A DNA stretch of 33,970 bases from Gammaproteobacteria bacterium. GTDB taxonomy: Bacteria; Pseudomonadota; Gammaproteobacteria; QZLD01. A model generated the notes under the pieces. That model made no database searches, was not told the DNA's origin, and saw only the letters and a program-made list of their open reading frames with translations. The number at the start of each line of letters is the position of its first letter. The first letter of the stretch is position 1. Below are positions 26,974-33,970 of the stretch, one piece after another. The DNA lies in the NCBI GenBank assembly GCA_004796385.1, contig QZLD01000114.1:1-33970 (forward strand), written 5' to 3'. The translations under genes and the position numbers were made by a program.

Positions 26974-27703
26974 GTATATTAATGGTATGCACTCGGTAAA
27001 GACAGTGTTGCAAATGGACGGTGCTTCAGTAAAAAAAATTCTTCTTAATAAAAAAAAGATTGGGAGGATGGTCGACTCAATTGTTTCTGTTGCTAAAAAG
27101 TCAGGGGTTTCATGTGAGTATGTAGATTGTGAGCAGCTGGATAAAATCTGTCCAGAATCAAATCATCAGGGGGTGGTCGCTGTTGTTAGTAGTGTAGCCG
27201 TTGGTAGTGAGGCCGATCTGTTAACATTTGTCAGAAGTGCCAAGAGACCTCCTTTTCTGCTTTTTTTGGATGGGGTTCAGGATCCGCATAATCTTGGAGC
27301 TTGTTTGCGTAGTGCCAATGCTGCTGGTGTTGATGGGGTGGTTGTTCCCAAAGATAACGCAACCGGGCTTACTCCGGTAGTGCATAAGGTTTCTACCGGA
27401 GCATCAAGAGTGACTCCTTTTTATCAGGTGACTAATTTTGCCAGAGCAATTAAAAGTTTGAAGGAGGAGGGGGTATGGTTTATAGGTGCTGCAGGAGAGT
27501 CTGAGCAGAACTATCTTCAGGTTGATTATAAAGGTTCAGTAGCAATTGTTATGGGAAGTGAAGGGGATGGTTTGAGACGTCTTACCAGAGAACATTGCGA
27601 TTTTCTGGTGAAAATTCCTATGGTAGGTCATGTTGAAAGTCTCAATGTTTCGGTGGCGACAGGGGTTATGCTTTTCGAGGCTTTGCGGCAGCGTAGTTTA
27701 TAA
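26963..27703 (+). CDS. rlmB: 23S rRNA 2'-O-methyltransferase RlmB (SpoU/TrmH family)
   Basis: LFLDGVQDPHNLGACLRSANAAGVDGVVVPK, IVMGSEGDGLRRL, SLNVSVATGVMLFEALRQR. GTG 26963 with SD-like ggag; overlaps murJ. Confidence 0.93.
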   Translation: MSSEYINGMHSVKTVLQMDGASVKKILLNKKKIGRMVDSIVSVAKKSGVSCEYVDCEQLDKICPESNHQGVVAVVSSVAVGSEADLLTFVRSAKRPPFLLFLDGVQDPHNLGACLRSANAAGVDGVVVPKDNATGLTPVVHKVSTGASRVTPFYQVTNFARAIKSLKEEGVWFIGAAGESEQNYLQVDYKGSVAIVMGSEGDGLRRLTREHCDFLVKIPMVGHVESLNVSVATGVMLFEALRQRSL

Positions 27704-27762
27704 GGAAAACTGCAGAATATTAATCAGAGTTTTTCTAAGAAAAATACTATACATAACTACTT

Positions 27763-28872
27763 TCATAGTAATTGCTGTATCAAATAAGAAACACCCGCAG
27801 AGGCAGCAATTGCAATAATTCCCATTATAACTCCGGTTTTAACTGCTTTTCCTGTTATCGTAGGAGCAATTTCTATCAGTTTGTCAGTTGCAATTTCTTC
27901 AGCAGTGGTTCTGGCAAAGGCCTTTGCTGTCTCTGTAGCAACCTCTTCGCTAATTTTTTTTGCAATAGCAGCTGTAGTCTCTTCGGCGGTAGATTTGGCG
28001 ATTTTAATGGTCATCTCTTTAATCAGAGTGTCTGCTTCGGTTTTCGCTATGATTTTTACCTTATTACGCAGGTCATCTCCATTGATAAAATCTTCCAGAC
28101 AACTACTTAACTCTTTTTGTAGAGAGTCGGTCATGGATGATTCCAGTTTATCTCCCAGATTTACTACTGTTTTTTCAACGATTGACGGAATTACTTCATT
28201 AGCAACTTTTCTGCTGGTATTGTCAGCAATCTTTTCCGATACTTCCAGTGCAGAAGCATGGGCCTTGTTTTCGGCAATGCGTTCAATTCTGGCATCTATC
28301 TCTTTCATTGCGACGCTAAGAGCATCTTCAGCAGCAATAGATGCGATTTTTTGTGATATTTTTTCTGCTGATTCTTCTGCTACCTGAGCTGCAGCTTGTT
28401 TGGCTACAGACTTTATTTGTTCCAAAGAGATATGAGGAGCTTCGCTTTTGGGAGATTGCTTTTGAACTGTTTCGGTTTCTTCTTTTGGGGTATTATCTTT
28501 GTTGCGACGATTAAGCGCATCAATTACTTTGTTTAAAACTTCCTGAGTAGTCGGTTTTGTTAAAAATCCTTTTGCGCCACTATCTCTGGCCTTTTTTCGA
28601 TCTTCTTCAGTATCCTGCGATGTACACATAACTACCGGTATTTCTGCAATAGTTGGAGTTGTGCAAATTTTTCTTGTTGTTTCATAGCCATCCATATCGG
28701 GCATCATATAGTCCATAAAGATTACATCAGGCTCAGTTTTTTCTGCTACTTCAATTGCTTCAGCTCCAGAGCCAGCCATATCAACAATAATATTCCTTGT
28801 CTTAAGCAGTTTACTTAAGGCAATTCTTGCTAATCTGGAATCATCAACGACCAATGCACTAGAAATAGACAT
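27763..28872 (-). CDS. Response regulator: receiver domain, long Ala/Glu/Lys helical region, predicted C-terminal TM anchor
   Basis: ALVVDDSRLARIALSKLL...DVIFMDYMMPDMDGYETTRKI...TKPTT; C-terminal end TGVIMGIIAIAASAGVSYLIQQLL. Confidence 0.88.
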   Translation of the reverse strand: MSISSALVVDDSRLARIALSKLLKTRNIIVDMAGSGAEAIEVAEKTEPDVIFMDYMMPDMDGYETTRKICTTPTIAEIPVVMCTSQDTEEDRKKARDSGAKGFLTKPTTQEVLNKVIDALNRRNKDNTPKEETETVQKQSPKSEAPHISLEQIKSVAKQAAAQVAEESAEKISQKIASIAAEDALSVAMKEIDARIERIAENKAHASALEVSEKIADNTSRKVANEVIPSIVEKTVVNLGDKLESSMTDSLQKELSSCLEDFINGDDLRNKVKIIAKTEADTLIKEMTIKIAKSTAEETTAAIAKKISEEVATETAKAFARTTAEEIATDKLIEIAPTITGKAVKTGVIMGIIAIAASAGVSYLIQQLL

Positions 28873-29244
28873 GAAACATCTCCGTATTTTACTGTCAGTA
28901 ATCCTTTATCAGATACAGGCGAAAAAAGGCTTGTCTGTTATTGTTTTTTAGGTGAACTTTATCGAAAGTATATTAAAAAAAATCAACAATGGAAGTTTAC
29001 GCTGTTTTTTTAGGAGGAACAACTTAGAACTGTTTTTTAGTGTATCTATAGCTAAATTGTGTGAATAGTATTTGTGTTTAAGTATTTTTTATATGAATCC
29101 GCTTGTTACGGGAGGAGCTTATCGCATATTTTTAACGCCAATCAAAATATAATCTATAATGTTTAAGTTGGTAGTTCGCAAATATAACATTGGTGAAATA
29201 TCAGATGATTTTTGATATTCATCAAAATAATAAGTGGTGATCTC

Positions 29245-31272
29245 ATGGATTTTCTGTCTGATTTTAAAAAGAGCATATTAACTATAGTTGCGGTATTGTT
29301 TTTTTTTGCAGGGGTAGCTTTTGCTGCAGATGAATATGTGCCCGGGGAAATTTTGGTTAAATATAGAAAGAAGGAAAACCAGAGAAGCAAGATGGCGATA
29401 TCGCTTGTCAGGGGGGCAAAGGTATTGTATCGGTATAAGAACATTCCTGTTGAGAAATGGCAGGTAGATGATGTTGAGGCTGCAGTAAAAGAACTATCCG
29501 GAAATTCTGATATTGAATATGCGGAGCCGAATTATTTGCGATATCCTCGTTATACTCCTTCAGATAATTATTTTTCTATGCAGTGGTACTTGAATAATAA
29601 CGGGGGTAACCTTAATGAAGATTATGGGGTTGAAGGTCTTGCCGGAGCAGATATGGATCTGGTTAGGGCGTGGGATATTGAGTTAGGAAATTCAGCGGTA
29701 AGAGTTGCTGTAGTTGATGACGGTGTGCAGCTTAACCATCCTGATCTTTCTGAAAATATTGTTGCGGGTTGGGATTTTGATGGTAATGACAGTAGTCCGT
29801 ATCCCGGATCATCATATGATAGCCATGGGACAATGGTTGCTGGAGTTCTTGGTGCAGTGGGTGATAACGGCATTGGGGTTAGCGGAGTTGCTAATGATGT
29901 CTCTATTGTTCCTTTAAGATTCGACGGAAGTATTAGTGACGAAGTTAATGCTTTTGATTGGGCAATAGCCAATGGTGTTGATATTGTAAATTTTAGTTAT
30001 GGAGGGGTGTCGACATCTAATGCTGAGAGAGATGCGGTGCAACGTCTTGAAGATGCAGGGATATTATTGGTTTGTGCGGCAGGTAATTATGATATAAATA
30101 ATGATCTTATTCACGATTATCCATCAGGATATAGCAATTCCAATATAATAACTGTGGCGGCAAGCAGTATTGATGATGAGATTATCAGCTGGACGCAATT
30201 TGGCCAGATATCTGTTGATTTGGTTGCGCCTGGTGAATATATCTATACGACGGATTTAGATTCAGGATATATCCTTGTGGATGGCACATCTTTTTCTGCT
30301 CCGGCTGTTGCAGGGGTGGCTGCACTTGTTAAGTCAAGCTATCCAGATGCTGATTATTCTGAAATTAAAGGTCGTATTCTGGCTGGTGCAGAGTTGAATT
30401 CAACAGTAAAAGGTTATGCTGCAATTGCTGGAAGAGTTAATGCCTATAATGCTCTTACAGTATTGGAGGCTCCGGTAATAGTTATAAAATCCATATCATA
30501 TAGTGGTGAAGATAATGGAATTCCCGATGCAGGAGAAACTGTAAATATTACTTTGGAGCTGGAAAATATATGGGCAGAAGCAGAGTCTGTAACCGCTGAG
30601 ATTTCTACTGATGATCAATATGTCTCCATAGATAGAGCAGTTGTTTCTTATCCAAATATTGCTGAAGTCTCCAGTTCTGAATCGATACAGCCCTTCGTTA
30701 TAAGTTTGTCTGATCAAATAACATCGAACCGAAAGATTCTTTTTGCAGTAGATATTGCAGCACAGGATTACTCAATTACCAGATATTTTATTCTGGAAAC
30801 AGGAGGGAAAACCGAATCAGGAAACGTGTATAACGGTATTATTCAGCGCAATGATATGGATGATGTTCATCACTACTACATAGCTGTTCCTGATGAGGCT
30901 ACAGATCTTAGAATAACAACCGATAGTCAAAGTGATATTGATCTATTTGTTAAGAAAGAGGGGTTTCCGGTATTTATATTTTATGGAGATTACTCTCCGG
31001 GTGAGGATACCCTTTTCTCTATAGGTAATAGCGGTGATGAGTCGATATTGGTGCGTAATCCTGATGAGGCTATATATCATATAGCTGTTGCCAATGCGTC
31101 ATCTGCTTACAATATTGAATACGAGCTTGAGGTTTCATATTCGGTTGCTGGAGAAGGCCAGGATGAAGGAGGAAGTGGAGGTGGTGGAGGAACTGTTGGT
31201 ATATTAATGCTCCTGTTTTTAAATGGTTTGTTGGTGACCAGAAAAATTTTTATATTTTGTTCTCATCCATAA
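29245..31272 (+). CDS. Secreted subtilisin-like (S8) serine protease with prodomain, PPC-like domain and GlyGly-CTERM-like tail
   Basis: Catalytic VAVVDDGVQLNHPDL, SHGTMVAGVLGA, DGTSFSAPAVAGVAALVK; prodomain YVPGEILVKYR; C-terminal GGSGGGGGTVGILMLLFLNGLLVTRK. Confidence 0.92.
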   Translation: MDFLSDFKKSILTIVAVLFFFAGVAFAADEYVPGEILVKYRKKENQRSKMAISLVRGAKVLYRYKNIPVEKWQVDDVEAAVKELSGNSDIEYAEPNYLRYPRYTPSDNYFSMQWYLNNNGGNLNEDYGVEGLAGADMDLVRAWDIELGNSAVRVAVVDDGVQLNHPDLSENIVAGWDFDGNDSSPYPGSSYDSHGTMVAGVLGAVGDNGIGVSGVANDVSIVPLRFDGSISDEVNAFDWAIANGVDIVNFSYGGVSTSNAERDAVQRLEDAGILLVCAAGNYDINNDLIHDYPSGYSNSNIITVAASSIDDEIISWTQFGQISVDLVAPGEYIYTTDLDSGYILVDGTSFSAPAVAGVAALVKSSYPDADYSEIKGRILAGAELNSTVKGYAAIAGRVNAYNALTVLEAPVIVIKSISYSGEDNGIPDAGETVNITLELENIWAEAESVTAEISTDDQYVSIDRAVVSYPNIAEVSSSESIQPFVISLSDQITSNRKILFAVDIAAQDYSITRYFILETGGKTESGNVYNGIIQRNDMDDVHHYYIAVPDEATDLRITTDSQSDIDLFVKKEGFPVFIFYGDYSPGEDTLFSIGNSGDESILVRNPDEAIYHIAVANASSAYNIEYELEVSYSVAGEGQDEGGSGGGGGTVGILMLLFLNGLLVTRKIFIFCSHP

Positions 31273-31315
31273 ACGCCACTAATTCCAGGTCATATATGTC
31301 TGAGTCTATTTGGTT

Positions 31316-32011
31316 TTAGTCTGCTCGTCTTGTTCTATTTATAAAATCGGAATATTGTTTTTTTGCTTTCGCAAAATCTTTTTTTAATGACTGTTTGTTG
31401 GATTTAGCAGATTCATATTTTAGTTTCTTAAGAAAATACTCTTGCTGTCTTATTGCTCCTTCTATCTTAAGTAGGGCATTAATGAAACCAATATTCTGAA
31501 TTTCCCAGTTTGTATGTTTGTATTTTTTAAGGGTTATCGGTTTTGCTGCTATTGCATCTTTTGTGATTTTTTTGAAGCTTGTGATGGATTCTTTAATTAG
31601 TTGCAGGGCATAGGTTGATTCTTCATGATTAATGTCCTGAAAAGATAAATCTTCAGCATTAAGTTTCTCTTTAAATTTAGGAACAACTCTGATATTTAGC
31701 TGTTTTTGTTGTTTTACAATCAGCTCAATCGCAGTAATGGCGCTATCTAGTCTTCTGTTTTGAGATTCTTTGTCTGTGTGTTTGTAATTGCTGACAATTA
31801 TTGGTTTTTGGGATGCGGCATCCTCTGTGATTTTTCTATAGCTTTCTAAAGATTCATTAATAAATTTTAAAGATTTCATTGCTCCTGAAAAAGAAAAAGC
31901 CTCTATATTTGAGTTTTGTTTTGAAGACGTGTTGTGTTTAAAGTTTTTTTGATCAGCGGATGCAAAATTGCTGATAATAAACAGCAATATTAAAACACTA
32001 AATTTTTTCAT
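31316..32011 (-). CDS. Secreted protein of unknown function with internal tandem domain duplication
   Basis: Signal peptide MKKFSVLILLFIISNFASAD; two gapless ~56-aa repeats sharing SYRKITEDA..KPI...YKHT..E.QN versus SFKKITKDA..KPI...YKHT..E.QN. Start at 32011 rather than the ORF start 32179. Confidence 0.75.
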   Translation of the reverse strand: MKKFSVLILLFIISNFASADQKNFKHNTSSKQNSNIEAFSFSGAMKSLKFINESLESYRKITEDAASQKPIIVSNYKHTDKESQNRRLDSAITAIELIVKQQKQLNIRVVPKFKEKLNAEDLSFQDINHEESTYALQLIKESITSFKKITKDAIAAKPITLKKYKHTNWEIQNIGFINALLKIEGAIRQQEYFLKKLKYESAKSNKQSLKKDFAKAKKQYSDFINRTRRAD

Positions 32012-32075
32012 GAAACTATCCTTGCTTGCGATTTTAAAAATAACTTGTTCTCTTTTGAAAATAGAGCTAAACTTC

Positions 32076-32099
32076 AAATAAGTAATCATTTGTTTATTT
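32076..32099. promoter_or_regulatory. Candidate TetR operator (imperfect palindrome)
   Basis: aaataagtaatcatttgtttattt, 8 of 12 positions symmetric, in the divergent promoter region upstream of the TetR gene. Confidence 0.35.
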
Positions 32100-32114
32100 A
32101 TTTGGAGGTTCGGT

Positions 32115-32678
32115 TTGGGTAGACTACCACGAAAAAAACAGGATATCGATAATGCAGCGATAGAGCTTTTTGCAACCAAAGGTTTGGCTAAAACATCAAT
32201 AAGGGATGTTTCCGCGAAGGCGGGCGTAACCGAGGGGGCTCTTTACCGGCATTACAAAAGCAAAAATCAGATGGCGTGGGAGCTTTACTGTAAAGAGGTG
32301 CACAGCTTTTCGCAGGGTTTGAAGGAGCTGATTAAACAGGATGTCGAGCCGGCTGAAAAACTTAGTCGATGCATTGAATATCTCTATAAATATTATGATG
32401 AAAATCCGATACGCTTTTCGTTTATTCTTCTGACGCAACATGGTTTTCCTGAAGAGCAGTTGCTTGATGAAGAAAATAATCCTAATGATATTGTGATAAG
32501 AGAGGTAAGTTCACTATTTATAAATGTCAGCATTTCCGACCATAAGGTTTTGGCGGCAATGCTTATGGGCGCGATACTGCAGCCGATAATAATGCACCGC
32601 TATGGCAGGATTGAAAAGTCTGTTACTGCATATATTGAGGATGTGGCATCGATTTGCAGGAAAATGATAACCACATGA
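32115..32678 (+). CDS. TetR family transcriptional regulator
   Basis: N-terminal HTH IDNAAIELFATKGLAKTSIRDVSAKAGVTEGALYRHYKSKNQMAWELY; TTG start with upstream ggagg. Confidence 0.93.
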   Translation: MGRLPRKKQDIDNAAIELFATKGLAKTSIRDVSAKAGVTEGALYRHYKSKNQMAWELYCKEVHSFSQGLKELIKQDVEPAEKLSRCIEYLYKYYDENPIRFSFILLTQHGFPEEQLLDEENNPNDIVIREVSSLFINVSISDHKVLAAMLMGAILQPIIMHRYGRIEKSVTAYIEDVASICRKMITT

Positions 32679-32687
32679 GGAAATACC

Positions 32688-33941
32688 ATGCAATTTTCTA
32701 AAGAAGAGTTAATGCAGATAAAGAGCGGCAGGTCATATTTTATGGCAATGGCTGTTGCTTATTGTTTGGGGACATTTAACGACAACTTTTATAAACAGGC
32801 AGCGGGATTGATCGCTGTTGATTTGGGTGAAGAGCAGCTGCAAGGTGTGGCAATAATTTTGCTGGCACTGCCGTTTGTGCTCTTTTCTGCCTATGCCGGT
32901 TGGTTTGCGGATCGCTTTCCTAAGCGCAATATTGTTATCTTTTCCAAGGCATTAGAGTTGCTGGCGATGCTGGTCGGGGCCTATGGAATTATTACTGTTA
33001 ACTGGTACTGCATAATGGCTATGGTGTTTATTATGGGGTTGCAGTCAACAATCTTCAGTCCGGCACTGAATGGCTCGATACCGGAGTTGTATCCGGAAAA
33101 ATATGTTATGCAGGCAAATTCATATTTGAAGTTGGCGACAACGGTTTCAGTGTTGCTGGCTATGTCGATTGCAGGAACGGTTCTTGATTGCAGATGGTTT
33201 GGCGATTCTGCTGAATCAGGCTATTACCTCGTTGCTATAACTGCTGTTGTGGCAGCATTGATTGGGGTTGTTGCCAGTCTTGGATCTGCAAAGGCGGATT
33301 CCCCCAAAACCAAAAACCGATTTCCTTGGGAAGGGCCATGGGGTTCTGTGCTCGATATAATCTATTTCAAAAAAGACAAACTTCTCTTTAGGGCGTTTTT
33401 ATGCAGTATGTTTATCTACGGAGTTTCTGTAACTGTAATAACCTCTATTAATGCCCTTGGTAAAACGCTTGGTTTAAGTAAAACCCTAACCGGTCTATTG
33501 ACAGCGGCAATTATGTTGGGGATTCCCTTGGGCGCATTTATTGCCAATAAACTTTCGGAAAGAGTCAGTTGGCAGAGATATATCCTCAAGGCGGCATTTG
33601 TAATGGGGGTGTTGCTGTTGCTTTCCGGTTTGCTTATAGATGCCGGTCAAAAAGGGGCGGAGCAACTCTATCTTCTTATTCCGCTGTTTTTGTTTACCGG
33701 TGTGGCGGGTGGAGTGTTTCTTATTCCTGTGACCAGTTTTATTCAGATACGGCCGGCCGCAGATGAAAAAGGGCGTGCGTTGGCAACACAGAATTTTCTG
33801 GATTTTATCGGCGTAATCATCGGTGGCGGCATTTATTTTCTGATTAGCGAAAGAGTATCGGCGTTAACTGTATTGATGATATTCGGTGGCATTGCTGTAG
33901 CTTTTTCACTGTTAATGAACTTTAAAGGAGCAGGGCAATGA
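32688..33941 (+). CDS. LplT-like MFS lysophospholipid transporter
   Basis: YCLGTFNDNFYKQAAGLIA, GWFADRFPKRNIVIFSKALELLAM, MGLQSTIFSPALNGSIPELYPEKYVMQANSYLKL. Confidence 0.83.
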   Translation: MQFSKEELMQIKSGRSYFMAMAVAYCLGTFNDNFYKQAAGLIAVDLGEEQLQGVAIILLALPFVLFSAYAGWFADRFPKRNIVIFSKALELLAMLVGAYGIITVNWYCIMAMVFIMGLQSTIFSPALNGSIPELYPEKYVMQANSYLKLATTVSVLLAMSIAGTVLDCRWFGDSAESGYYLVAITAVVAALIGVVASLGSAKADSPKTKNRFPWEGPWGSVLDIIYFKKDKLLFRAFLCSMFIYGVSVTVITSINALGKTLGLSKTLTGLLTAAIMLGIPLGAFIANKLSERVSWQRYILKAAFVMGVLLLLSGLLIDAGQKGAEQLYLLIPLFLFTGVAGGVFLIPVTSFIQIRPAADEKGRALATQNFLDFIGVIIGGGIYFLISERVSALTVLMIFGGIAVAFSLLMNFKGAGQ

Positions 33942-33970
33942 TAGAGAAGGTGTTTTTGATAATTGTAAAG
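33938..33970 (+). CDS. Start of next gene (MIEKVFLIIVK...), 3' partial
   Basis: ATGA overlap with the stop of the LplT-like gene; too short to identify. Confidence 0.5.
   Translation, partial: MIEKVFLIIVK

Noticed and set aside
27703-27763. AT-rich inverted repeat (tttttctaagaaaaa) between rlmB and the response regulator
   Set aside because: Could be a weak convergent terminator, but the stem is short with no GC pairs beyond one; not reported as a feature.
27881-28387. 168-aa plus-strand ORF opposite the response regulator
   Set aside because: Ser/Ala/Ile/Val-rich shadow of the Ala/Glu-rich helical region; no start context or domain signal.
29622-29972. 116-aa minus-strand ORF inside the protease gene
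   Set aside because: Antisense to the conserved catalytic domain; no recognisable features.
1-33970. CRISPR array, tRNA/rRNA, transposon or prophage signatures
   Set aside because: Scanned by eye: no regularly spaced repeats, cloverleaf-like conserved TTC-A arms, transposase/integrase ORFs or phage structural genes.

Overview
The window is an AT-rich bacterial chromosomal segment, probably gammaproteobacterial (inferred from the gene repertoire only). Its left ~15 kb is a nearly complete aryl polyene (APE)-type type II PKS operon: partial acyltransferase, two ACPs, a COG4648-like membrane protein, a fused AMP-ligase/dehydratase, a GT2, an LpxL-like acyltransferase, a HAL/TAL-family ammonia-lyase, a thioesterase, LolA, an MMPL exporter, a DUF3261-like lipoprotein, KS, DH, KR, KS and then a MipA/OmpV-like porin. 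The right half contains a small convergent lipoprotein, a methyltransferase, BamD, a coupled HD-GYP phosphodiesterase/CHASE2-cyclase pair followed by a pilin-like protein, a sugar-nucleotide dehydrogenase and epimerase with a Wzz-like protein, MurJ and RlmB, an unusual response regulator with a predicted C-terminal membrane anchor, a subtilisin-like protease with a GlyGly-CTERM-like tail, a secreted protein with an internal tandem duplication, a TetR regulator and an LplT-like MFS protein. I found no CRISPR array, tRNA, rRNA, transposase or phage gene. The APE operon is a variant of a described class. The best candidates for undescribed biology are the membrane-anchored response regulator, the pilin-like protein next to the HD-GYP/cyclase pair, the duplicated secreted protein, and the stop-codon-carrying tandem repeat between two APE genes.
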